Of a stretch of DNA of 64,000 bases, positions 9,641 through 18,015 are shown in pieces. The notes under the pieces were generated by a model. That model saw nothing but the letters and a program-made list of their open reading frames with translations. It made no database searches and was not told the DNA's origin. The position numbers were made by a program, and so were the translations under genes. Origin of the DNA: Photobacterium atrarenae. GTDB taxonomy: Bacteria > Pseudomonadota > Gammaproteobacteria > Enterobacterales > Vibrionaceae. The stretch spans positions 1,791,599 to 1,855,598 of the forward strand of contig NZ_CP101509.1 in assembly GCF_024380015.1 (NCBI RefSeq), written 5' to 3'. Positions within the stretch are counted from its first letter, which is position 1, and the number at the start of each line of letters is the position of its first letter.

Positions 9641-9869
9641 CTGACATCTCCAGTGGTGATTGTTGTTTTTCTTTCCCTTAAAGCCTCTGAATCCACAGAT
9701 GAGCCTGGGGCAGTTCATTTGCCGGACTATAACAATCCCCTTTGCCGACAACAAGTGGTTGTCGGAAAATGGCGCTAATCACATGAAGGATAAAGACTTC
9801 TTTTCAAAATGTGAACTTTGCACCCCTGCTTCCCGATCGGGTGCTGTAAGCTAGAAGTAGAGGTGAGGT

Positions 9870-11519
9870 ATGCATTTAAAGCGAATTGAAGTTTCCGGAT
9901 TCAGGGGTATCAAGCGCCTGTCATTAACATTGAACGAGCTGACTGTACTCGTGGGCGAAAATGCCTGGGGTAAGTCATCGCTCCTTGACGCGTTAAGCAT
10001 CGCGCTGTCGCCCGACGCCCAGCTTTATAATTTCAAATTTTCTGATTTTCACGTCGACTATGCCACCGGCCATACCAAAATGACTCAGTTGCAAATCGTA
10101 TTGCATTGGGTGGAAGACTACCCCGGTGAGTATCAATTGCGCAAATACCGTGGATTCTCCCCTGTGTGGATCACAGATGCTGAAGACCGGCGTCACCTGT
10201 ATTATCAAATCAACAGTGTCGTGAAAGACGATAAGATCACCACCTATCGTGATTTTCTCAACGACAAGGGAGAGCTGATCCCGTGTGATGAGACGGAAAA
10301 GCTTGCCCGTCATCTGATGGTGTTACACCCTGTCGTCCGGATCCGAGATGCCCGCCGGTTACGCAGCGAAGCTCACAAAGAGAACGGGCAAAACGGGAAA
10401 GAACGTGATGAACGCGCCCGGATCCAGCGCCGCCTCGATAATACCTGCGAGCGTCTGATGACCCGTCCCGGACATGTCAGCTCTGGCGAGCTCAAAAGCA
10501 GTATAAAAGCCCTGCGTAGCTTGATGGATCATTACTTTGCCTTTACCCCCCATAGCCGGGAGGCTAAGTTTGATCGCTCGCATTTCCCTGATCGGGCCCA
10601 GTATATGACCAACCCGCTTGATCAACTCACCCAGCCACAGATGACCAAACAAGGTCGATTAATCCTGATGGGCTTGCTCAACGCTTTTATTCGTGCCCGT
10701 GGTCCAGTCGAGCTGAAACGGATCTCCCGCCCCCTAATGATCCTCGAAGATCCGGAAGGCCGGCTTCATCCCACGCTATTGCACCAGGCATGGACATTTA
10801 TGGCCAGCATGCCGATGCAAAAGATCCTGACCACCAACAGTGCGGATTTGACTACAGCCGTTCCCTTACGCTCGATCCGCAAGTTGATCCGTCAGCCGGA
10901 TCGAACCTATGTTTACTCCATGGAGCAAACCCGGTTGAGCCGGGATGAAGAGCGACGGGTCACGTTTCATGTTCGGTTGCATCGCCCGAGTGCCTTGTTC
11001 GCCCGGGTATGGTTACTGGTTGAGGGAGAAACCGAAGTCTGGCTGTTTAACGAATTTGCCCGGATGAGTGGCTATAACCTGGCAGCGGAAGGCGTTCAGA
11101 TCATCGAGTTTGCCCAGAGCGGGCTCAAACCTCTGATCAAAGTCGCACGCAGCTTGGGAATTGAATGGCATCTGGTGGCCGATGGCGACTTAGCCGGGAA
11201 AAAATATGCCGAAACAGTTCGCAATTTACTCGGCACAGATGCCGAGCGTCATCGCCTGACAGTGCTTCCGAACCGGGACATCGAACATTTTCTGTTTCAC
11301 AATGGCTATGAACCGCTGTTCCGTCGGCTGGCTAATATGCCCGACAATAATCCCGCCTCACCGAAAAAAATCATTATGCGAGCCCTGAAGCGCCATGCCA
11401 AGCCGGATGTTGCTTTGGCCATGGTCGAGTACACCAGCGAGGATCATATTGACGACATCCCATTACTCCTACGCTGGATCCTCAAGCGTGTGGTAGCAAT
11501 GTCACGAGGCATGGTTTAG
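9870..11519 (+). CDS. ybjD: OLD-family ATP-dependent endonuclease (YbjD-like)
   Basis: The 549-residue protein has an SMC-like ATPase N-terminus with FRGI and the Walker A loop GENAWGKSS at residues 29-37, then an interrupted ATPase domain with the signature and Walker B-like MILEDPEGRLHP near residues 289-300. The C-terminal Toprim domain has LLVEGETEVW, VADGDLAGKKYA and RDIEHF, the acidic residues expected to bind metal for nuclease activity. This domain order defines the OLD family, and length and motifs match E. coli YbjD, whose role is unclear. It stands alone, divergent from the VOC gene, with no toxin or reverse-transcriptase partner typical of defence forms. Confidence 0.85.
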   Translation: MHLKRIEVSGFRGIKRLSLTLNELTVLVGENAWGKSSLLDALSIALSPDAQLYNFKFSDFHVDYATGHTKMTQLQIVLHWVEDYPGEYQLRKYRGFSPVWITDAEDRRHLYYQINSVVKDDKITTYRDFLNDKGELIPCDETEKLARHLMVLHPVVRIRDARRLRSEAHKENGQNGKERDERARIQRRLDNTCERLMTRPGHVSSGELKSSIKALRSLMDHYFAFTPHSREAKFDRSHFPDRAQYMTNPLDQLTQPQMTKQGRLILMGLLNAFIRARGPVELKRISRPLMILEDPEGRLHPTLLHQAWTFMASMPMQKILTTNSADLTTAVPLRSIRKLIRQPDRTYVYSMEQTRLSRDEERRVTFHVRLHRPSALFARVWLLVEGETEVWLFNEFARMSGYNLAAEGVQIIEFAQSGLKPLIKVARSLGIEWHLVADGDLAGKKYAETVRNLLGTDAERHRLTVLPNRDIEHFLFHNGYEPLFRRLANMPDNNPASPKKIIMRALKRHAKPDVALAMVEYTSEDHIDDIPLLLRWILKRVVAMSRGMV

Positions 11520-11594
11520 CCGGGAAGCGCACCTTGAACCTACGACCGTTTCATAAAAGAAGCGCACAATGACGAAATACTGGACCGGCAAGCG

Positions 11595-12158
11595 CTACTG
11601 ATCGCTATCGCTGGTCTGCTTTTCAAAAAACAGAGTGATGGTGCCGACCGTAACCCCCCATTTTTTCATCGTCGCGCGATTAAACACCCGCAGGTTATCC
11701 TGACGATACATCCAGTCATCAATGCTGATATCGTAAGTGGTTTCGCCAACCGGCACACGCAACACATATTGCCAGCGCAAGGCATGGCCAACCGATTGAC
11801 CCGTCGCTTCACCGATCACATCCCCGGCACGCCCCACGTACTGACCACTGTCGAGGCCACGGTGAATCACCCAGGTCCGCTGTTGTTCCTCACCATCATC
11901 AAAGCGAAAGTCTTCATATAACGTCAGCTGATCTCCGGCGACCACACCGCGAATGTCAACCTCAAATCGCCGGGTCAACGTCCCCTGCCAGTCCTGCAAC
12001 ATCCCCCAAGCTTTCACTTGTCCGTCAAAGTAGTCATAGAGCTGAAAATCCGGGCTGGTTCCGCGGTAATCTTCAATTGATGAGGAGCACCCGGGCAAGC
12101 CGATAAAGCTCAGAAGCCCAATCAATACCACCCAGGCTTTCACGATTTTCCACTGCAT
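11595..12158 (-). CDS. DUF3833 lipoprotein, last gene of the light operon
   Basis: The 187-residue protein starts with a signal peptide ending in a lipobox (FIGLPGCSSS), so it should be lipid-anchored. The rest matches the DUF3833 pattern, including VKAWGMLQDWQGTLTRRFEV and DDWMYRQDNL. Its function is unknown. It is the terminal gene of the eleven-gene operon and begins 14 bases after the chalcone-isomerase-like gene. By family knowledge, DUF3833 genes travel with DUF2878, chalcone-isomerase-like, Cfa, DUF1365 and photolyase genes in light or singlet-oxygen clusters. An envelope role in that response is inferred. Confidence 0.8.
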   Translation of the reverse strand: MQWKIVKAWVVLIGLLSFIGLPGCSSSIEDYRGTSPDFQLYDYFDGQVKAWGMLQDWQGTLTRRFEVDIRGVVAGDQLTLYEDFRFDDGEEQQRTWVIHRGLDSGQYVGRAGDVIGEATGQSVGHALRWQYVLRVPVGETTYDISIDDWMYRQDNLRVFNRATMKKWGVTVGTITLFFEKQTSDSDQ

Positions 12159-12172
12159 AACGTCTCCTCAAT

Positions 12173-12736
12173 TTACGTTATACCAATCAACTGACGACGT
12201 AGCTTCGGATAAGCGGTCTTCGGAGATAGCCAGATCTGAATAAATGATCGGGACATCTCCTTATCAGGCACTGTACCTATGATTCGGTTATCCTGATAGA
12301 AAACGCCGCCATCGCGATTAACGACAAAAATGAGCCGATCTCCTTTGCGGACATCCGGCCAGATATCAGCCAGCCGTGCCAGCCAGCGTTGACGCTTCTC
12401 TGCCGCGATCCCCAGGTGCTGCCACTGCTCATCGGTTGCTTCCAGTAAATCTTCCTGATCGATCTGACGCTGGTACTTGATGACTAACGCCAAGTCTTCC
12501 ATCCCATGCTGATACTGACCACTTGGCGTTCTCAGCTCAGAATCGTAAATCACCCAAGGCCCCCACGTCAGCGTAGCATCCCCCACTGTTGGCCAGCTTT
12601 GCCAGGGTGTCATCGCCGCGGCCTGGAACCAGTACAGCAAACCAGCCACAATCAAAACACGCCTGACAATATGGTCCACGACAAAGCGAGCTGTACATTT
12701 CGTGTGAGCCCAGCCAGTTCGAATGAAACGATTCAT
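12173..12736 (-). CDS. Chalcone isomerase-like protein (exported)
   Basis: With the start at 12736 this is a 187-residue protein. It has a basic N-terminus and a hydrophobic stretch (VLIVAGLLYWFQAAAM) that suggests export, followed by a domain with WPTVGDATLTWGPWVIYDSE and GDRLIFVVNRDGGVFYQDNR, as in bacterial chalcone isomerase-like proteins. These are not flavonoid enzymes in bacteria and are thought to bind fatty-acid-like ligands. CAGGAGGCGTT fixes the start; an earlier start would read through the inserted repeat. Its last codons (QLIGIT, stop) contain ATTGGTATAA, which resembles the end of that repeat family. Confidence 0.75.
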   Translation of the reverse strand: MNRFIRTGWAHTKCTARFVVDHIVRRVLIVAGLLYWFQAAAMTPWQSWPTVGDATLTWGPWVIYDSELRTPSGQYQHGMEDLALVIKYQRQIDQEDLLEATDEQWQHLGIAAEKRQRWLARLADIWPDVRKGDRLIFVVNRDGGVFYQDNRIIGTVPDKEMSRSFIQIWLSPKTAYPKLRRQLIGIT

Positions 12737-12763
12737 AACGCCTCCTGTTTCGACACACCAGTA

Positions 12764-12921
12764 ATACCAATCAAAGTAAGTGTTCAGAAATAGCGCAGGA
12801 AAAATGTTTGAGGACAAGGCAGAATTTTTGGATAAGTAGTTATTTTACAATCAAAAGTTCTAACGTCGTTATCGAGCATTTGAACAAGCTAGGATGACCC
12901 CTTATTTACTGCGATTGGTAT
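12764..12921. mobile_element. MITE-like element with imperfect terminal inverted repeats
   Basis: The left end (12764) reads ATACCAATCAAAGTAAGT. The right end, reverse-complemented, reads ATACCAATCGCAGTAAAT, giving imperfect inverted repeats of about 18 bp around a non-coding core of about 158 bp in total. The right 90 bp recur at 33747-33838 with roughly 90 percent identity by eye. The element separates DUF2878 from the chalcone-isomerase-like gene in an otherwise tight operon. Its right end forms the last codons and stop of the DUF2878 gene. Confidence 0.75.
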
Positions 12922-13390
12922 AACTAAGCAGCTTCAACACCAACACGGAATACCCAAGCCAGCAAACCGTCAGAGCAGCCAGCGTTGGCAATATTCCCTG
13001 GGGCCAGGACACCGCACCCAGACGGTAACCGGCAAAATAGCTGACAACCCCGCCCACACCACCCAGCAAGACCACCAGCCCCGGGTGATAACGGAGCACA
13101 ACCTCACGAATCATCCACACAAAAGTCCCGAAACCAAACCAGAGCAAGACCAGCCAAACCGGGATCCCCGGGGTATCAAACGCAAAAATGTCCAGCTGAC
13201 TCAGGATAAAGTCCATCAAGATCCCGCAGAGCGCCAACGTTGTCGCAAATTTCCAGGTTGCCCGCCTCAGCCACCAGCTCATAAATAGCAACGCAACGAG
13301 AAGCCAGAGATAAGCGTTCTGCCCAATCACAGCGAGTAACCAGTACAGGTTAAACAACACACCAATCAAGACCAACTCACGGGTTGCCAT
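12902..13390 (-). CDS. DUF2878 membrane protein
   Basis: The 162-residue protein is almost entirely hydrophobic, with about five to six membrane helices, and matches DUF2878 in size and composition. Function is unknown. It lies 46 bases after the Cfa-like gene in the light operon. Its last residues, SYTNRSK followed by TAA, are encoded by the terminal inverted repeat of the MITE-like element. The native C-terminus may therefore have been replaced or trimmed when the element inserted. Confidence 0.8.
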   Translation of the reverse strand: MATRELVLIGVLFNLYWLLAVIGQNAYLWLLVALLFMSWWLRRATWKFATTLALCGILMDFILSQLDIFAFDTPGIPVWLVLLWFGFGTFVWMIREVVLRYHPGLVVLLGGVGGVVSYFAGYRLGAVSWPQGILPTLAALTVCWLGYSVLVLKLLSYTNRSK

Positions 13391-13436
13391 CTTTCACCTC
13401 ACCTTACTGACCCAACTGAAGTTCACGCGCAGCAGG

Positions 13437-14678
13437 TCACGACTCACGCCAGGCGGGCCGGCTGACCAGCAGTTGCACGGTACTGATACTGCGCTCTAAA
13501 AAACCGCCTTCGCAGTAACAGAAGTAATAGCGCCACATCCGAATAAAAGCTTCGTCATACCCTTGCCGGGATACAGCCTCAAGGCTGCCATTAAAACGCT
13601 GGTGCCAGTCCGCCAGAGTCCGGGCATAATCCATTCCAATATCTTTCAAATCCCGGATCACGAAGTCACTATTGGCTGTCATCTGTTGCGCCAGGACGGT
13701 CACGGATGGCAAGAATCCCCCGGGGAAGATATGCTTTTGAATAAAATCCACCCCTTTGCTGTAGCGCTCAAACCGCTGATCAACCATGGTTATCGCCTGC
13801 AATGCCAACAATCCATCCGGTTTGAGCAGGGACTGGCATTTTTGAATGTAAGTCGCCAGATATTCTTTCCCGACCGCCTCGACCATTTCGACCGATACAA
13901 TTTTGTCGTATTGTCCGCTCAAATCGCGATAATCACTGCGCAGCAAACGGATTTGTTCGCTCAACCCTTCGTCTTCAATCCGCTGCCTGGCCCAGACATA
14001 CTGAGCCTCAGAAATTGTCGTGGTAGTCACCCGGCAGCCATACTGTTTCGCCGCATAAATCGCCAGGGCGCCCCAACCGGTTCCTATTTCTAACAGATGA
14101 TCCGACGGCGACAATCGTAGTTCTCGACAAAGTCGATCCATCTTGTGGATCTGAGCGTCTTCAAGTGTCGCGTGTTCGCTGTCATAAATCGCGGCGGAAT
14201 AAAGCATGTTGTTGTCTAAGAAAATACGGTAGAAATCGTTGCCGAGATCATAGTGCGCCAGAATGTTTTGTTTCGCGGCCGCCTTATTGTTACGGCGGGT
14301 AAAATGCAGCCATTGATGACGCAAGGTGCTGAGCCAGCTCACCTTGGATTCAATCTGTTCCAGCACCGGCAGATTACGGGCAATCACCCGGATGACCTGA
14401 GTGAGATCCGGCGAATCCCACCACCCATCGATATATGCTTCGCCAGCAGCGATACTGCCGCCACCCAGGAGCCGCTGATACAATCCAGCATGGTGCACAA
14501 TCAGCTGAGCCTGGCAGTTTGCTTCATGCTCACCGAAGAAGTGGGCTTCCCCTTGCTCGTCGACCAGCGTCAGCCCCGCCTCCTGCAATTGTTGTAGCCC
14601 TTTAAATATCACGTTTCGGGCTATCGCATGACGGCCTGAACGATTCAGTGCAAGCGGCTGTGATTCACTCTTAAACAT
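13437..14678 (-). CDS. Cfa-like SAM-dependent methyltransferase
   Basis: The 413-residue protein belongs to the cyclopropane-fatty-acid synthase family (COG2230). It has an N-terminal lipid-binding domain, then AHYDLGNDFYRIFLD and the SAM loop LLEIGTGWGALA near residues 195-206. Compared with E. coli Cfa, the bicarbonate-binding Cys of the YSC motif is Ala162, and the His of the HTIG motif is Gln294, while the Glu of the FEHVG motif is kept (Glu267). It may therefore methylate an unsaturated fatty acyl chain without closing a cyclopropane ring. This would fit the Rhodobacter furan fatty acid methyltransferase (UfaM) and the neighbouring FAD protein, but it is inference. Confidence 0.85.
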   Translation of the reverse strand: MFKSESQPLALNRSGRHAIARNVIFKGLQQLQEAGLTLVDEQGEAHFFGEHEANCQAQLIVHHAGLYQRLLGGGSIAAGEAYIDGWWDSPDLTQVIRVIARNLPVLEQIESKVSWLSTLRHQWLHFTRRNNKAAAKQNILAHYDLGNDFYRIFLDNNMLYSAAIYDSEHATLEDAQIHKMDRLCRELRLSPSDHLLEIGTGWGALAIYAAKQYGCRVTTTTISEAQYVWARQRIEDEGLSEQIRLLRSDYRDLSGQYDKIVSVEMVEAVGKEYLATYIQKCQSLLKPDGLLALQAITMVDQRFERYSKGVDFIQKHIFPGGFLPSVTVLAQQMTANSDFVIRDLKDIGMDYARTLADWHQRFNGSLEAVSRQGYDEAFIRMWRYYFCYCEGGFLERSISTVQLLVSRPAWRES

Positions 14679-14700
14679 GGTTATCCCTCAACGTTTGATT

Positions 14701-15519
14701 TCACGACGAACGCCGTGCTGCTTTCCGGTTTGTTCTCTCAGTTTTATTTCGCGTCGCATGACTATAAAAAGGCACCCGTTTCAGCCACAGCCGCAATGCC
14801 TGCCAGTAAATTCCCGCCACCACTTTCACCGTCTGAATCGGCGTTGATGCAAGTAGCCGCCATAGTGTCCGGGTGTTAAACGGCTGACGTTTCATCGCCA
14901 TCGTGGCATCCAGCACTTTTTGCAGGCTGTGTTCAGATAAAATATCAATGTGAACAAACAAATGTTCATCGGGCGCTTTCAACTGCCATTGATAGCGTTG
15001 GGTGATCGGATTAAACGGCGAAACATGAAACGCTTTTTCGTGCTGCCAGGTTTTATCCATCCAGGTTGATTTGGCCGGAATGGCATAATAATGCCGTTCA
15101 TTCCAAGGGGTATTACTGACCTCTGCCAGCACCCACTGCCATTGGTCCCGGGCGTCATAGAGGTAATACAGGTTCAGCGGACTGAAATAGAGACCGGCAT
15201 ACCGAAGCTGACAGAGCAGCATCACCCGCCCCTGCATCCGCTCTCCCGTCAGTTCAAAGACCTTGTCGATCACTTGTTGCTTCAGGGTACCGAGGCCCGG
15301 TTTTTCGTGGTGATCTCGTAAATGATGATCACGCAAGTAATCAGCCCCCCGGAAACGGGCCACATTCAGCAGACCGGTGCCAAATCCGGTGACCTGCTGC
15401 TGCAGTACGTCCAGCTCATCGAGATCGATCCACGGCATAAACATCGGGTAGCTGAAATTGTGGCTGACCGGGGTAAAACGGCGATGTCGAATACTGCCGA
15501 CAAACAGGGCGCTGTTCAT
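14701..15519 (-). CDS. DUF1365 family protein
   Basis: The 272-residue protein matches DUF1365 (COG3496): it begins NSALFVGSIRHRRFTPVSHN and contains YPMFMPWIDLDEL and YFSPLNLYYLYD. The function is unknown, but the family is regularly next to the FAD amine-oxidase-like and Cfa-like genes, and in Rhodobacter the trio belongs to the ChrR/RpoE singlet-oxygen regulon. The start ATG overlaps the stop of the FAD gene by four bases, which indicates translational coupling. Confidence 0.88.
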   Translation of the reverse strand: MNSALFVGSIRHRRFTPVSHNFSYPMFMPWIDLDELDVLQQQVTGFGTGLLNVARFRGADYLRDHHLRDHHEKPGLGTLKQQVIDKVFELTGERMQGRVMLLCQLRYAGLYFSPLNLYYLYDARDQWQWVLAEVSNTPWNERHYYAIPAKSTWMDKTWQHEKAFHVSPFNPITQRYQWQLKAPDEHLFVHIDILSEHSLQKVLDATMAMKRQPFNTRTLWRLLASTPIQTVKVVAGIYWQALRLWLKRVPFYSHATRNKTERTNRKAARRSS

Positions 15520-16817
15520 AACACCATTCCTGAGCTTTCAGGGTGGCCGGTCGGGTGCGGTTGCTGGGCCCGGGCTTCTACTCCGGCAACAACATCCAGC
15601 GCACTACGCACGCCATCTTCATGAAAACCGTTGTACCAATAAGCGCCGCAGAACCAGGTGCTCCGTCGCCCATTGATGACCTCGCGGGACTGCTGCGCCA
15701 GCATACTGGTGGTGGTAAACACCGGGTGGGCGTAGGTAAAGCGGCGCAGAATTTTTTCTTCCGCAATCTGACCACTCTGATTCAGGCTGACACAAAATGT
15801 TTCCGGCGCTGACAAACGCTGCAGAATGTTCATGTTGTAGGTCAGGCTGGCCAACTGATGTTCACGCTCTGCCGTTGGTGCACCGAGATGATAGTTCCAG
15901 GCCGCCCAGGCAGACTTGTTGTCGGGGAGCAAACGAGTATCGGTATGCAAGATGACCTCGTTATCCTGATATGCCATCGCCCCGAGGATCCGTTGTTCAT
16001 CTTCCGTCGCATCGCCCAGTAAAGCCAGAGCCTGATCACTGTGGCATGCCAGGATCACCTGGTCATAAATATCGCTGCCATGCGCTGTGACCACTTTCAC
16101 TTTGCCCTGATGACGAAAAATCTGCCGCACCGGATGAGAGAGCAACAAGCGCTCTTGGAAGGGGGCCACCAGCCGGTGGACGTATTCTCGCGAACCACCG
16201 GGAATCACGAACCATTGCGGCCGGTTAGTTACTTCCAGCAAGCCGTGATTACGGAAAAAACGAATAAAAAATTCCAGTGGAAACGCCCGCATGTCCGACA
16301 GGGTCGACGACCAGATCGCAGCCCCCATCGGCAAAATATAGTTTTCCGAAAAGTAAGTGTTAAACCGATTCTCCTCGAGAAACTCCCCCAGGGTACGGCA
16401 AGTCGCCGTCTTGAGGTCGACTTCGCGAGCCAGCTTGTTAAACCGCAAAATGTCGGCAATAAAGCGATAAAACCTGGGGTTGAGGTAATTTCGCTTCTGG
16501 GCAAACATGGATGAAAGGTTGTGCCCGTTATACTCCAGGCCATGTTCATCATTCTGTACGCTAAAGCTCATCTCGGTCGGCAAGCCTGCAATCCCCAGCT
16601 CTGCCAGCAAAGCCTCAAACCGGGGATAGGTCCGATCGTTAAACACGATAAATCCGGTATCAATGGCGTACTCCCCGCTGGGCAGGCTGACATCGACCGT
16701 GGCCGTATGCCCACCGATGTAGGCATTGGCCTCATACACCGTAATGTCATGATGGCGATGCAAATGCCACGCGCACGTCAGTCCGGAAATCCCGGAACCG
16801 ATAATGGCTATTTTCAT
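15516..16817 (-). CDS. FAD-dependent amine-oxidase-like oxidoreductase (COG2907)
   Basis: The 433-residue protein begins with a dinucleotide-binding motif (IIGSGISGLTCAWHLHRH) and continues as a flavin amine oxidase or desaturase-type protein, with GYIVFND-like (DTGFIVFNDRTYP) and WFCGAYWYNGFHEDGVRSAL near the C-terminus, the family's FAD-contacting end. In other bacteria a homologue next to a Cfa-like methyltransferase is proposed to desaturate methylated fatty acids on the way to furan fatty acids; I infer a similar lipid substrate here. It overlaps both neighbours by four bases. Confidence 0.85.
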   Translation of the reverse strand: MKIAIIGSGISGLTCAWHLHRHHDITVYEANAYIGGHTATVDVSLPSGEYAIDTGFIVFNDRTYPRFEALLAELGIAGLPTEMSFSVQNDEHGLEYNGHNLSSMFAQKRNYLNPRFYRFIADILRFNKLAREVDLKTATCRTLGEFLEENRFNTYFSENYILPMGAAIWSSTLSDMRAFPLEFFIRFFRNHGLLEVTNRPQWFVIPGGSREYVHRLVAPFQERLLLSHPVRQIFRHQGKVKVVTAHGSDIYDQVILACHSDQALALLGDATEDEQRILGAMAYQDNEVILHTDTRLLPDNKSAWAAWNYHLGAPTAEREHQLASLTYNMNILQRLSAPETFCVSLNQSGQIAEEKILRRFTYAHPVFTTTSMLAQQSREVINGRRSTWFCGAYWYNGFHEDGVRSALDVVAGVEARAQQPHPTGHPESSGMVL

Positions 16818-17545
16818 GATGTTTTCCCTGTCATTCGTTTGATGGCGGCGTACTGAACACGAAGCGGTAATAAAGCCAGCACTTTCAGCATCAGGCTAAA
16901 TCGAAGTGGAAAATGGATCTCGTTTTTTCCCGCAGCGATCCCATGGCGGATCTTCTCGGATGCATACTGCACCGACACCAGCATCGGCATGGCAAAGTCG
17001 TTTTTATCGGTCAGCGGTGTTTTGACAAACCCCGGGCTGACCAGGCTTACTTTCACGCCACGCTGCGCCAAATCAATCGCAAGCGTCTTGGTAATATATG
17101 CAACGGCAGCTTTGGATGCGCCATAAGCCTCTGCACGAGGTAAAGGAAGATAGGAGGCCGTTGAGCCGACAATCACCAAATGGCTATTGGCATCAAACCG
17201 AGCCTGCAATGCTTCAATACAATTGAGCACCCCAAAAACATTGACCTCGAATACTCGCCGGCACAGTGCCACGTCAATCTGGCCATGCTCGATATACTCG
17301 CAAGTCCCGGCATTTAAGATGATGAGTTCCGGGAGTTGCGACACCCCCTCAAAAGCTTGCGTCACTGCCTGCAGGTCAGTCACATCAAAAGCCAGAGGCT
17401 GAATATTGGCACGGCTTCCGGCAAGTTCGACTAAACGTTCCTGAGACTGCCCGCATGCCAGCACCTGCCAGCCCTGCGCCGCATAATCTCTGGCTAACTG
17501 CGCGCCAATTCCCGAGCTTGCACCGGTGATCAATACCTGTCGCAT
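16814..17545 (-). CDS. SDR-family oxidoreductase
   Basis: This is a 243-residue classical short-chain dehydrogenase. It has the cofactor loop TGASSGIGAQLA at residues 7-18, NAGT near 88, and the catalytic Ser in VGSTASYLPL with Tyr and Lys in AYGASKAAVAY. The substrate is unknown. It is translationally coupled to the FAD oxidoreductase (ATGA overlap) and starts two bases after the NTF2-like gene, so it probably acts on a product of that cluster. Confidence 0.9.
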   Translation of the reverse strand: MRQVLITGASSGIGAQLARDYAAQGWQVLACGQSQERLVELAGSRANIQPLAFDVTDLQAVTQAFEGVSQLPELIILNAGTCEYIEHGQIDVALCRRVFEVNVFGVLNCIEALQARFDANSHLVIVGSTASYLPLPRAEAYGASKAAVAYITKTLAIDLAQRGVKVSLVSPGFVKTPLTDKNDFAMPMLVSVQYASEKIRHGIAAGKNEIHFPLRFSLMLKVLALLPLRVQYAAIKRMTGKTS

Positions 17546-17547
17546 GA

Positions 17548-17976
17548 CTATAGCCTCGCTTTTATTTGACGAACCGCAGCGCCCAGTACCGGAACGCCCT
17601 CGTAAATCATTTCACCCATGTCGAAATAATCCCGATGACGGCTGATTTGGTTCTCCTGAATTTCAAGCCTCGAGCAGCCATGAACAGTACGCGACCGACC
17701 ACCAGCTAAGCGCGGATGGCTAAAAATCATCTCCCACTGGACATAGGCTATTTGGCCATCGGTGAGGGTATCTCGGATCACAAACTGACATTCACGGACC
17801 GTACTGAACAGCCGGGTAAAGTAAGCATGAAGGTTGTCCCAGCCAATCACCTGATGCGCCGGATCTTCGAAGATCACATCCGGGTGATAGAGGTTCTCCA
17901 GAACCGAAAGGTGGTCTTTCGATAATTGACTGTAAACCTCAACAAATTGGTGGATAACATGATCCGGCTTGTCCAT
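17548..17976 (-). CDS. NTF2/SnoaL-like protein
   Basis: The 142-residue protein has the cone-shaped NTF2-like pattern: FVEVYSQLSKDHLSVLENLY, then DVIFEDPAHQVIGWDNLHAYF, then IAYVQWEMIFSHP. Such proteins bind small hydrophobic ligands or act as isomerases. No catalytic call can be made. AAGGAGCGTGCACC before the ATG is a good ribosome-binding site. The gene sits between photolyase and SDR in the light operon. Confidence 0.8.
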   Translation of the reverse strand: MDKPDHVIHQFVEVYSQLSKDHLSVLENLYHPDVIFEDPAHQVIGWDNLHAYFTRLFSTVRECQFVIRDTLTDGQIAYVQWEMIFSHPRLAGGRSRTVHGCSRLEIQENQISRHRDYFDMGEMIYEGVPVLGAAVRQIKARL

Positions 17977-18015
17977 GGTGCACGCTCCTTAACTGGCGGC
18001 TTGCTTCATCGGCGT

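Noticed and set aside
9870..11519. OLD-family nuclease as part of a phage-defence system
   Set aside because: It matches the stand-alone YbjD type, and no UvrD-like helicase, reverse transcriptase or other defence partner is adjacent.
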